Below the pieces are notes generated by a model, which worked only from the letters and a program-made list of their open reading frames with translations, was not told the DNA's origin and did no database searches. From NCBI GenBank assembly GCA_947177675.1, contig CAMWVK010000054.1:1-7872 (forward strand): 7,872 bases of DNA. The letters are read 5' to 3'. The position numbers were made by a program, and so were the translations under genes. This stretch comes from an uncultured Mucispirillum sp. Lineage in GTDB: Bacteria; Chrysiogenota; Deferribacteres; Deferribacterales; Mucispirillaceae. This document shows positions 1-6,244 of this stretch, one piece after another (position 1 is the stretch's first letter; each line of letters begins with the position of its first letter).

Positions 1-257
1 CCTGCTGCTCCTCTGCCTCGTTTACCTCTTATCCGTTTTGCTCCAAAATAGCTTTAGTCAAGTTCAAATTCGCCAAACTCTTTACCCGTTATTCTTAAAG
101 AATAGTCTAATAATAGTTCTCTAAATTTATTATAGTAACTATTGATTGTATTTCTATTTATACATAATAATATTGATGTTGAACTCGCTGTAATATCTTC
201 TGAAAAACACTTCATTATTTTTTTAATTTTATATTTACTTAACCTATTGTATTTCAT
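1..257 (-). pseudogene. IS1595-family transposase, N-terminal part, interrupted by an in-frame stop; partial at window edge
   Basis: From ATG at 257 the frame reads 67 residues and meets TAA at 54-56, then stays open in the same frame to position 1. The first part is a helix-turn-helix-like region with LSKYKIKKI, a TAS segment and INRNTINSYYNKFREL, which matches the DNA-binding N-terminus of IS1016-type transposases. After it comes GEFELD, then the stop, then SYFGAKRIRGKRGRGAAG. Intact relatives read D-E-S-Y-F-G here, so the stop sits where Glu follows the first Asp of the DDE triad. GAA to TAA is a single-base change, so the lesion looks recent. The remainder of the catalytic domain would lie left of the window. 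The start has a weak A-rich ribosome site (AAAAAAAGAG). A sequencing error at 54-56 is the main alternative. Confidence 0.82.
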
Positions 258-299
258 ACTCTTTTTTTATATATCATAAATATATACTAGTCAAGAGCC
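1..299 (-). mobile_element. Right part of an IS1595-family (IS1016-like) insertion sequence, cut by the window edge
   Basis: The stretch holds the start of an IS1595-type transposase on the minus strand plus about 42 bases of non-coding lead-in. That lead-in, read on the minus strand, begins GGCTCTTGACTAGTATATAT immediately after the TAA stop of ccoG and is a plausible terminal inverted repeat. The other end lies outside the window, so neither the repeat partner nor the target duplication can be seen. The short gap between presumed tip and start codon is usual for these compact elements. Placing the outer boundary at 299 is an inference from the abrupt junction with ccoG. The transposase is interrupted, so this copy is probably not autonomous. 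Confidence 0.72.
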
Positions 300-1478
300 T
301 TATTTAATATTTAATTCAAAAGTCAATGGTGGTTTATTCCTGTCATAATAAGCATTTACAGTTAATTTATCATTAGGAATATCCCCTTTTGTATTAATTG
401 TAATAGTATCTGTTTTAGTTGACTGAATATAAACTCTAACCATTTCTGGAGTAATTTCAGCTAAATTATCAGGATTAACAAATCTAACTCTTACAGGTTT
501 ATTCAGATTGTTTTTAATTTCTATACTGCATGTATATACTCCATTACCTAATGATGAAATATTTTCAGTAGTTTTTATTATAACAGGTTCACTTGTAGAA
601 ACAATAGAATAAATCAATACAAAAACTAGTGTAATAGAAATTATCAAAGTAACTATTAGATTAGGTCTTTTAAAATTTAATTTATCTTGTTTACCCCAAA
701 CATAGCCCAATATACCATTAGTATTTTCTTTTTTATTGAACACTTTGTTACATGCTGTAACACAAGTTTCACAGTATATACAATCTGCATCTGGATTTTT
801 CCTAGGGTCAATATGTGTTGGACAGACTCTTAAGCATGATTTACAGTCAATACACTGCGATTCTTTACCAGGTATCATACCTACATATAAAGTATCATCA
901 TCAGTCATAACTACCTGAAATTTTGAATATGGGCATACATATTTGCACCATTTAAAACGAACAAAGGTAAAATCAACAAAAATAAATAAAAATAACACTA
1001 TCCCTATTACTAACATAAGATGAGAGTCTTTAAGTGTATCTATAAAATCATAAGGAGATACAAAATACATCATCCATATAAGAGTTAATAATAAAGCAAA
1101 AACAGCAACTAAAATAATCTCTGCTATAGGTCTTATAGACTTATTTTTAATTTTTTTTGCATAAGACTCTATTCTAATAGCAAAAAATGATTGTGGACAA
1201 AGCCAGCCACACCAAATTCTGCCTAAAAGCTGAGTTGTAAATATAAATAAAAATGTAACAAGTAAAATAGCTATAAATGCTGAAAAAAAACTTGCAAAAT
1301 TAACGGTGCTGTTAAAAGCATACAATTGAAGTGTAGAAACATCAAATCTGAAAAGGCTGTTACCATTTGATGTTTTAATAAATGGAATAAGGAAAACACA
1401 GGCTACTACAATAAACTGCAGCAGCCTGTATATTTTACCACGGAGAACACTATTTGCTTTCATTGTAATCGTCATCAT
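300..1478 (-). CDS. ccoG: CcoG, polyferredoxin-type cbb3 oxidase assembly/copper reductase protein
   Basis: CcoG is a membrane Fe-S protein that in studied bacteria reduces Cu(II) to Cu(I) for CuB insertion into cbb3 oxidase. The 392 residues show helices at about 20-34, 60-82, 119-141, 153-172 and 274-296. WCGWLCPQ (Cys90, Cys94) and WCKYVCPY (Cys178, Cys182) are family signatures. Two ferredoxin clusters follow: CIDCKSCLRVCP (Cys209, 212, 215, 219) and CIYCETCVTAC (Cys233, 236, 239, 243). Residues 297-392 form the periplasmic Ig-like FixG C-terminal domain, and the protein is shorter than many proteobacterial homologues of around 470. The gene overlaps the ccoQ end, suggesting translational coupling. 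The start is uncertain: GGAGG at 1479-1483 directly abuts ATG 1478, lies 3 bases from ATG 1475 and 15 bases from ATG 1463 (MKANSVLRGK). The IS tip begins right after its stop codon. Confidence 0.93.
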   Translation of the reverse strand: MMTITMKANSVLRGKIYRLLQFIVVACVFLIPFIKTSNGNSLFRFDVSTLQLYAFNSTVNFASFFSAFIAILLVTFLFIFTTQLLGRIWCGWLCPQSFFAIRIESYAKKIKNKSIRPIAEIILVAVFALLLTLIWMMYFVSPYDFIDTLKDSHLMLVIGIVLFLFIFVDFTFVRFKWCKYVCPYSKFQVVMTDDDTLYVGMIPGKESQCIDCKSCLRVCPTHIDPRKNPDADCIYCETCVTACNKVFNKKENTNGILGYVWGKQDKLNFKRPNLIVTLIISITLVFVLIYSIVSTSEPVIIKTTENISSLGNGVYTCSIEIKNNLNKPVRVRFVNPDNLAEITPEMVRVYIQSTKTDTITINTKGDIPNDKLTVNAYYDRNKPPLTFELNIK

Positions 1479-1671
1479 CCTCCATCATACGATATTTTGG
1501 AGATTCTACTGATTTATGTCTTTTTGAAGAAAATAAATAGATTGCAATTCCTAAAAGTATTAATACTAATAAGACTTCAAATCCATAAACAATATAGCCT
1601 GCAACAGCAGACTGTAACTGCTCACTTTCTTCAACTGAATTTACAGCAATAGTGTTCCCGTTATCCTGCAT
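1450..1671 (-). CDS. ccoQ: CcoQ/FixQ-like small cbb3 oxidase subunit
   Basis: This 73-residue protein has a polar N-terminus, one membrane helix at about 27-48 (YGFEVLLVLILLGIAIYLF), then a basic SSKRHK stretch and an acidic tail (EDDDDYNE). That order, helix then KR-rich then acidic end, is the pattern of CcoQ/FixQ, a single-helix accessory subunit that stabilises cbb3 complexes. Identification rests on architecture and operon position, because the family has little conserved sequence. AGGAG lies 6 bases before the ATG. It starts 14 bases after the stop of the CcoP-like gene and its 3' end overlaps the ccoG start. In the usual ccoNOQP order Q precedes P; here it follows the P-like stub. Confidence 0.7.
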   Translation of the reverse strand: MQDNGNTIAVNSVEESEQLQSAVAGYIVYGFEVLLVLILLGIAIYLFSSKRHKSVESPKYRMMEDDDDYNESK

Positions 1672-1685
1672 TTTATGCTCCTTAA

Positions 1686-1895
1686 CTATGGTTGTATTTT
1701 ACCACTAATTGAGTGTTGTGCTTCATAAGCTCCATTTTGTGTCCAGTTGCTGAACATTGGAGTATATGCATATATATAATATATTCCCCATATAATTAAA
1801 GCAACAAAAAATATTACCCATCCTAAAGGAAGATTATTTTCTGTATCCTTGCGGTTTAAGCTAGGGATATCATCTTGTTCATCAAAATTAGACAT
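1686..1895 (-). CDS. CcoP N-terminal-like membrane stub without heme domains
   Basis: The product has 69 residues: an acidic N-terminus (DEQDDIPSLNRKD), then NLPLGW leading into one helix at about 24-44, then YTPMFSNW and a short polar tail. The acidic lead, the N-x-P-x-x-W entry into the helix and the Y-x-P exit resemble the N-terminal membrane anchor of CcoP/FixP. A normal CcoP goes on for another 200 or so residues with two CxxCH heme-binding motifs; this one has none and ends cleanly before ccoQ. No cytochrome remnant lies between 1672 and 1685, so simple frameshift truncation does not explain it. The missing cytochrome function may be partly carried by the extra domain fused to CcoO just upstream. 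A strong AAAGGAGG site precedes the ATG, so it is very likely translated. Its assignment as CcoP-derived is an inference. Confidence 0.72.
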   Translation of the reverse strand: MSNFDEQDDIPSLNRKDTENNLPLGWVIFFVALIIWGIYYIYAYTPMFSNWTQNGAYEAQHSISGKIQP

Positions 1896-1914
1896 AATTT
1901 ATTCCTCCTTTAAA

Positions 1915-2826
1915 TTATTTAGCTAATGTTCTAACATAAGCAGCCGCTGACCAAATATCATCTTTAGTCATAAATCTTAAATGACTAGGCATAGAACCTT
2001 CAATACCATTTGCTATAGTAGTAAACATCATACCATCAGTATAGTCTGGTAAGGCTTCAGCAAAAGTTAATGAAGTAACATCATAACCTTCTGCACTGCC
2101 TTTACCATTAGAAGCATGGCAGCCTATACATAATAAGTCAAATATTTCCTGACCTCTATCAATTTTTTCTTGATTGTTAAGGAAAGGATTAACTGCGTTT
2201 TCAAATGCAGCTTCATCAGCTAAAACAGCATGAGTATTTTCTACATAAGTTCCTAACTGCTGTAAATAAGCAGTAATTGCATCAAGTTCTGTTAAGCCAT
2301 TAAGAGCATTAATATCTTCTTGAGTATATTTTAAACCTAATAATTTAGCATGTTTTTCAATTTCCACTGGGTCTAATTGTTTTTCAGCAAGCCAAGGATA
2401 TTTTGGCATATTAGATTTTGGGAAAAAGTGCTGTGGGTTAATTAAGTGAGCTTTTTGCCACTCATCAGAATATAAACCACCTACTCTTGCTAAATCTGGA
2501 CCAGTTCTTTTAGAACCCCATAAAAATGGACGCTCATAAGCACTTTCACCAGGTTGAGATATTTCACCATATCTTAAAACATCAGCTTTTAATGGACGAA
2601 CTGTTTGAGAATGGCAGTTAATACAGCCTTCTTTTTGATAAACATCACGACCAGCAAGTTGAAGTGGAGTATATGGATTTTCAGTAACATTTTCAAGTTT
2701 TGGATGCATTGCTGTAGTCATCATTGGAACAAATACAGTAGCTATTGTTCCTATAAGTATAACAACTAATGCAACAACTGTGAAAATTAATGCTTTATTG
2801 TAAATGCTGTTGTTATTTTCACTCAT
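1915..2826 (-). CDS. ccoO: CcoO fused to a C-terminal cytochrome c domain (diheme cbb3 oxidase subunit)
   Basis: The subunit passes electrons to the CcoN heme centre from the periplasmic side. Residues 10-36 form the membrane anchor. Residues 50-146 are classic CcoO: PYTPLQLAGRDVY, CINCHSQTVRP (Cys68, Cys71, His72), RYGEISQPGE, FLWGSKRTGPDLARVGG and SNMPKYPWL with the heme ligand Met140. Canonical CcoO ends shortly after residue 195. Here it continues with a second cytochrome c fold at about 220-303: GQEIF, CIGCHASNGKG (Cys233, Cys236, His237), GSMPSH (Met279) and a C-terminal helix WSAAAYVRTLA. At 303 residues it is about 100 longer than usual. It starts 11 bases after ccoN, and the ccoN stop overlaps its GGAG ribosome site. 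The second domain may replace a CcoP heme domain or be an independent c553-like addition. Confidence 0.93.
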   Translation of the reverse strand: MSENNNSIYNKALIFTVVALVVILIGTIATVFVPMMTTAMHPKLENVTENPYTPLQLAGRDVYQKEGCINCHSQTVRPLKADVLRYGEISQPGESAYERPFLWGSKRTGPDLARVGGLYSDEWQKAHLINPQHFFPKSNMPKYPWLAEKQLDPVEIEKHAKLLGLKYTQEDINALNGLTELDAITAYLQQLGTYVENTHAVLADEAAFENAVNPFLNNQEKIDRGQEIFDLLCIGCHASNGKGSAEGYDVTSLTFAEALPDYTDGMMFTTIANGIEGSMPSHLRFMTKDDIWSAAAYVRTLAK

Positions 2827-2837
2827 ATCTTATACTC

Positions 2838-4232
2838 CTATTGATTAGATAAGTTTTGTTTGCCTTTTACAATAGTCATAATGAAGTTGAAAAGGAAAAC
2901 AAGCATACCAACAATAAATATAACACCGAATACAGATCTAGCTATCCAGTATGGATAATTACCAACTAATGTTTCAATAAATGAATATGTTAATGTGCCA
3001 TCAACATTAGTAGATTTCCACATAAGGCCTTGACGAATACCAGTTATCCACATAGTAATAGAGAAACCGATTTGACCTAAAAGAACAAGCCAGAAGTGAG
3101 TATTAGCTAAGCTTTCACTGTATATTTCAGTTTTATAAACTCTTGTTGTAATATAATAAATTGCAGCAGTTACAGTTAAAACAACCCAACCCATAGTTCC
3201 CATGTGAACATGTCCTGGAACCCAGTCTGTATAGTGAATAAGAGAGCTGACTGCACGAAGACCTTGTGTTGGACCTTGTAATGTTTGTAAACCATAGAAT
3301 GTAATACCTGCAATAAAGAATTTTGCTAAATATGCAGTTCTAAGTTTAGACCAGTCTGGAGCAAGTGTTAAGTAGCCATTTACTACAGAACCCCAAGATG
3401 GTGCAATCAGAAGAATTGTAAATACAATACCTAATGTTTGAAGCCAGTCTGGAAGTGGAGTGTAAACAAGGTGGTGAGCACCTGTCCATAAATACATGAA
3501 AATCAATGACCAAAAAGAAAGTATTGATAATCTATGGCTGTATATTGGCATACCAGTTGATTTTGGTAAGAAATAATAGAATATTGCTAAAATTGGTGTA
3601 GTAAATAAGAAACCAACAGCATTGTGACCATACCACCATTCAACATTGGCACTGTTTAAACCAGCAAATAAATGGTAAGATTTACCGAATGATGCAACAA
3701 GATGTAAGTTATTTACAATATACAGCACTGCAACAGCTACCATTGTAGCAATAATATACCATAAAGAAACATACATATGTTTTTCTTTTCTAGTAAGAAT
3801 TGTGCCTAAAACATTGATAGCAAATAAAACCCATGCTACAACAACACCAAGGTCAACAAACCATTCAAATTCAGCATATTCAAGTGATTGGTTATAACCT
3901 GCGAAAAGCGAAAGTGTTCCAACAAGAACAACTATGTTAAAGAATACAAGTTGGAAAACTGCAAGCTTAGGTAAAATAAGGCTGCGTTTTGTAAGGCGTC
4001 CTATAATGTAATAGAATGCACCCATTTCAGCAGTGATACCTAGCCCATAAGCAAGAACATTTGTGTGAACCGTTCTAAGACGGCCGAATGAAAAATACTC
4101 TCCAAAATTAAAGCTAACACTCCACATTTGTGCAGAGATGAGAAGACCTAATACAAGACCTATAACACCCCAGAATAATGCAGAATAAATATAGCCCATG
4201 ACAATTTTAGAATCGCCTGAGATTTCTTTCAT
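2838..4232 (-). CDS. ccoN: cbb3-type cytochrome c oxidase catalytic subunit I (CcoN)
   Basis: CcoN reduces O2 to water at a heme b3/CuB centre in the inner membrane, with high oxygen affinity. From ATG 4232 it has 464 residues and about twelve hydrophobic helices. Ligands are in place: His56 (RTVHTN) and His343 for low-spin heme b, His341 (GHVHMG) for heme b3, and His203 (WWYGHNAVGF), His253 and His254 (GAHHLVYTPLPDW) for CuB. Tyr247, six residues before the His pair, matches the cross-linked Tyr of cbb3 enzymes. The acidic EYAEFEW patch is present at 117-123. Residue 319 (LQGPTQ) is Gln where the well-studied enzymes have a conserved Glu. The start at 4232 is chosen because GGGGGA lies 8 bases upstream; an in-frame ATG at 4292 would sit inside the promoter and add an unrelated N-terminus. 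First gene of the cco operon. Confidence 0.95.
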   Translation of the reverse strand: MKEISGDSKIVMGYIYSALFWGVIGLVLGLLISAQMWSVSFNFGEYFSFGRLRTVHTNVLAYGLGITAEMGAFYYIIGRLTKRSLILPKLAVFQLVFFNIVVLVGTLSLFAGYNQSLEYAEFEWFVDLGVVVAWVLFAINVLGTILTRKEKHMYVSLWYIIATMVAVAVLYIVNNLHLVASFGKSYHLFAGLNSANVEWWYGHNAVGFLFTTPILAIFYYFLPKSTGMPIYSHRLSILSFWSLIFMYLWTGAHHLVYTPLPDWLQTLGIVFTILLIAPSWGSVVNGYLTLAPDWSKLRTAYLAKFFIAGITFYGLQTLQGPTQGLRAVSSLIHYTDWVPGHVHMGTMGWVVLTVTAAIYYITTRVYKTEIYSESLANTHFWLVLLGQIGFSITMWITGIRQGLMWKSTNVDGTLTYSFIETLVGNYPYWIARSVFGVIFIVGMLVFLFNFIMTIVKGKQNLSNQ

Positions 4233-4269
4233 TGCATATCCCCCATAAAGATTTATTAAACTGCTATAT

Positions 4270-4282
4270 TGATATAATATCA
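4270..4282. promoter_or_regulatory. Palindrome overlapping the ccoN -10 element (operator candidate)
   Basis: TGATAT-T-ATATCA is a perfect 6+1+6 dyad covering the proposed -10 box. It looks like an FNR/CRP-family half-site pair (TTGAT..ATCAA), but the central spacing is 5 rather than 4 and one outer base mismatches, so it is not a standard FNR box. Binding at this place would block RNA polymerase, so if real it would be repressive. Function is inferred only. Confidence 0.3.
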
Positions 4283-4302
4283 GATAAACCAATATAAATC
4301 AA
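4274..4302 (-). promoter_or_regulatory. Probable sigma70-type promoter of the cco operon
   Basis: On the minus strand TTGATT (4297-4302) is followed after exactly 17 bases by TATTAT (4274-4279), giving 4/6 and 5/6 matches to the -35 and -10 consensus. Transcription would begin near 4267, about 35 bases before the ccoN ATG. This places the alternative ATG at 4292 upstream of the transcript. AT-rich DNA gives chance matches, but spacing and position are good. Confidence 0.55.
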
Positions 4303-4364
4303 GATAGAAAGTATCTTTTTATTATTATTTAAACAATATAATATAATCTTTTTTATTATAAATA

Positions 4365-4390
4365 TATTACATCTAAAATTAAATGTAATA
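4365..4390. repeat. Inverted repeat between panC and ccoN
   Basis: TATTACAT (4365-4372) and ATGTAATA (4383-4390) are perfect 8-base complementary arms around a 10-base centre. The dyad lies 15 bases past the panC stop and about 60 bases upstream of the ccoN -35. The stem is AT-rich and no T-run follows it on the minus strand, so it makes a poor intrinsic terminator. A regulator binding site for the cco operon is the alternative. Confidence 0.4.
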
Positions 4391-4404
4391 GTTGATATTT
4401 TTCT

Positions 4405-5250
4405 TTACAAAAGTTTGGTAAAATTATCTATTAACCTTGTTTTTCCAATATATACAGCTAATAAAACAGCATATTTTTTTTCAACTGTATCTATATCATT
4501 AAGGGTATCTATATCAACTATTTTAACATAATCTATTTTACTGTATGGCACATTATTTATAATTTTTGTGATTTCATTAATTATAAAAAATGCCCTTTTT
4601 TCTCCATTACTTATAAGGGATTGAGCATATTTTAAGCTTTGGTTTAAAGATAATGCAGATTTCTTTTCTTCATCAGTAAGATATACATTTCTTGAACTTA
4701 AAGCAAGTCCGCTTTCTTCCCTTACTATTGCACATGGATTAATTTTAACAGGAAAGTTTAGATCTTCTACCATTTTATTTATTATTACATACTGCTGAAA
4801 ATCTTTTAAACCAAAATAAGCATTATCTGGTGTAACAATATTAAATAATTTTGATACAACCTGACATACACCTGCAAAATGAATAGGACGAGTTACACCG
4901 CATAATTTCTGAGAAAGTCCTTCTACCTTTATTATTGTTGCATTATTTTTTTTATACATTTCTTCTGGTTCTGGATTAAATATTATATCGCCGTTTAATG
5001 ATGCAGTAAGTTCGCTGTCTCTTTTAATGTCTCGTGGATATTTTTCTAAATCTTCATTTGGACCAAACTGTGCAGGGTTTACAAATATACTTACAACTGT
5101 TTTATCGTTATTTTTTACAGACTGCTCTATTAATGAACCATGACCTGCATGCAGATATCCCATTGTAGGAACTAAACCTATACTATGCCCTGCCTTTCTC
5201 CATTCTTTTACTATATCTCTTATTTCTGAAACAGTTTTCACAATTTCCAT
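4405..5250 (-). CDS. panC: Pantothenate synthetase (pantoate--beta-alanine ligase)
   Basis: PanC joins pantoate and beta-alanine using ATP, through a pantoyl-adenylate, to make pantothenate for coenzyme A in the cytoplasm. The 281 residues are normal family length. VPTMGYLHAGH at 27-37 holds the HxGH nucleotide-binding motif (His34, His37). FVNPAQFGPNEDLEKYPR at 56-73 is the pantoate/beta-alanine loop. YFGLKDFQQ at 145-153 and LALSSRN at 182-188 (the KMSKS equivalent) complete the active site. The start at 5250 is supported by AAAGGA 9 bases upstream and by homology beginning at the first residues. It follows panB by 13 bases, so the two are co-transcribed. No panD is present in the window. 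Confidence 0.96.
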   Translation of the reverse strand: MEIVKTVSEIRDIVKEWRKAGHSIGLVPTMGYLHAGHGSLIEQSVKNNDKTVVSIFVNPAQFGPNEDLEKYPRDIKRDSELTASLNGDIIFNPEPEEMYKKNNATIIKVEGLSQKLCGVTRPIHFAGVCQVVSKLFNIVTPDNAYFGLKDFQQYVIINKMVEDLNFPVKINPCAIVREESGLALSSRNVYLTDEEKKSALSLNQSLKYAQSLISNGEKRAFFIINEITKIINNVPYSKIDYVKIVDIDTLNDIDTVEKKYAVLLAVYIGKTRLIDNFTKLL

Positions 5251-5263
5251 AATATTTTATCCT

Positions 5264-6079
5264 TTATTTAAATGAGTGAGCATCATCAGGAAAAGCACCT
5301 GATTTAACATCTTTAATATATTCTTTTGCTGCTTTATCTATAATTTCAGCTACATTTGCATATCTTTTAACAAATTTAGGCTTAAAATCAGTAAAAATGC
5401 CAAAAATATCATGATAAACTAAAATCTGACCGCTGCAGCCAGTTCCTGCACCTATTCCTATAGTTGGAATATTAATGCTTTCAGTAATCTGCACAGCACT
5501 TTGACTTGATACACCTTCTAAAAGAACAGAAAAAGCCCCTGCATTTTCTAATGACTTTGCATCTTCTATTAAACTTTCTGCACCATCTTTGCCAAAAATT
5601 TTATATCCACCCATAGTATTTATCATCTGTGGTTTCAGACCAATATGTCCCATTACACCAATACCTGCATTTACAAGCTTTTCAATTAATGGTGCAATTT
5701 CTTTACCACCTTCTAATTTTATGGCAGGCACTTCTGTTTCTTTTACAAGACGAATTGCATTTTCAACAGCACTTTTTTCATCTACCTGGTATGAGCCAAA
5801 AGGCATATCTGCTACCATAAAAGCATGAGTAACCGCCCTTTTTACAGCTTTTGTATGGTAAATAATTTCATCAAGAGTAACTGGTATTGTAGAGTCATAT
5901 CCATTCATTACCATACCTAATGAATCACCTGTTAAAATTAAATCTATTCCTGCATTATCTAAAATTTTAGCTGATGTGTAATCATAAGCTGTAATACAAG
6001 TTATTTTATCATTATTTTTTTTCATTTTTATAAAAGAATTAATATTTAAAGACTGCTTTATTTCTTTATGTATGCTCAT
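5264..6079 (-). CDS. panB: 3-methyl-2-oxobutanoate hydroxymethyltransferase
   Basis: PanB transfers a hydroxymethyl group from 5,10-methylenetetrahydrofolate to 2-ketoisovalerate, giving ketopantoate, the first committed step of pantothenate synthesis. From ATG 6079 it has 271 residues, the usual size. Visible family motifs are TAYDYTSA at 30-37, LTGDSLGMVM at 49-58 (Asp52 binds the metal), VADMPFGSY at 89-97 (metal ligand Asp91), KLEGG at 121-125 (Glu123), GHIGLKPQ at 144-151, LLEGV at 186-190 with the catalytic Glu188, and IGIGAG at 207-212. The start at 6079 is preferred over the in-frame ATG 6106 because GGAGG lies 9 bases before it and the extra nine residues (MVILWRHKV) have no family counterpart. 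First gene of a panB-panC operon, divergent from the carbonic anhydrase gene. Confidence 0.96.
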   Translation of the reverse strand: MSIHKEIKQSLNINSFIKMKKNNDKITCITAYDYTSAKILDNAGIDLILTGDSLGMVMNGYDSTIPVTLDEIIYHTKAVKRAVTHAFMVADMPFGSYQVDEKSAVENAIRLVKETEVPAIKLEGGKEIAPLIEKLVNAGIGVMGHIGLKPQMINTMGGYKIFGKDGAESLIEDAKSLENAGAFSVLLEGVSSQSAVQITESINIPTIGIGAGTGCSGQILVYHDIFGIFTDFKPKFVKRYANVAEIIDKAAKEYIKDVKSGAFPDDAHSFK

Positions 6080-6109
6080 AACTTTATGCCTCCACAGTAT
6101 TACCATATT

Positions 6110-6139
6110 TATATAACACTTTATGTTATAAATTGTAAA
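6110..6139 (-). promoter_or_regulatory. Possible panB-panC promoter
   Basis: On the minus strand TTTACA (6134-6139, 5/6 match) is followed after 18 bases by TATATA (6110-6115, 4/6). It would start transcription near 6103, about 24 bases before the panB ATG. The region is so AT-rich that other -10-like boxes exist, so this is only the best-spaced candidate. Confidence 0.35.
6112..6130. promoter_or_regulatory. Dyad TATAACA-N5-TGTTATA upstream of panB (operator candidate)
   Basis: Perfect 7-base arms at 6112-6118 and 6124-6130 flank a 5-base centre. The dyad fills most of the spacer of the proposed panB promoter and overlaps its -10, as expected for a repressor site. No regulator is identified, and AT-rich dyads also arise by chance. 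Confidence 0.33.
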
Positions 6140-6176
6140 CTATAAAATAATGTAGATTTTAAAATTAAATATAGAT

Positions 6177-6229
6177 TTTTTCAGCATTTTTACTATATTA
6201 TATAAATAGTTTAAAAATAAGCTGAAAAA
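6177..6229. repeat. Long imperfect inverted repeat in the panB / carbonic anhydrase divergent region
   Basis: Outer arms TTTTTCAGC (6177-6185) and GCTGAAAAA (6221-6229) pair over 9 bases. Inside them ATTTTTA (6186-6192) pairs with TAAAAAT (6212-6218) and CTAT (6193-6196) with ATAG (6206-6209), separated by small right-side bulges. The structure spans 53 bases and ends 3 bases before the AAGGA ribosome site of the next gene. It has no following T-run on either strand, so it is unlikely to be a terminator. It may be a paired operator around the promoter at 6178-6206. Confidence 0.5.
6178..6206 (+). promoter_or_regulatory. Possible promoter of the gamma-carbonic anhydrase-like gene
   Basis: TTTTCA (6178-6183, 4/6) and TATAAA (6201-6206, 5/6) are 17 bases apart. 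Transcription would begin near 6213, leaving a leader of roughly 30 bases before ATG 6245. The -35 lies in the left arm of the inverted repeat at 6177-6229. Confidence 0.38.
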
Positions 6230-6244
6230 CATAAGGATTTAAGT

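Noticed and set aside
736..918. 60-residue plus-strand open frame
   Set aside because: It lies inside ccoG, opposite the ferredoxin cysteine motifs, has no ribosome site and resembles no protein; it is an antisense shadow.
1672..1914. CcoP truncated by a simple frameshift
   Set aside because: No CxxCH motif or cytochrome-like sequence follows the 69-residue frame before ccoQ, so there is no remnant to restore.
4270..4283. FNR box upstream of ccoN
   Set aside because: The halves are CTGAT and ATCAA with 5 rather than 4 central bases, so it fails the FNR consensus; kept only as a generic dyad.
4233..4292. Longer ccoN start at ATG 4292
   Set aside because: It has no ribosome site, overlaps the proposed promoter and adds 20 residues not expected for CcoN, while ATG 4232 has GGGGGA upstream.
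5589..5828. Two plus-strand open frames (5589-5828 and 5629-5820)
   Set aside because: Both are antisense to conserved panB motifs and overlap each other in different frames; panB fully accounts for the region.
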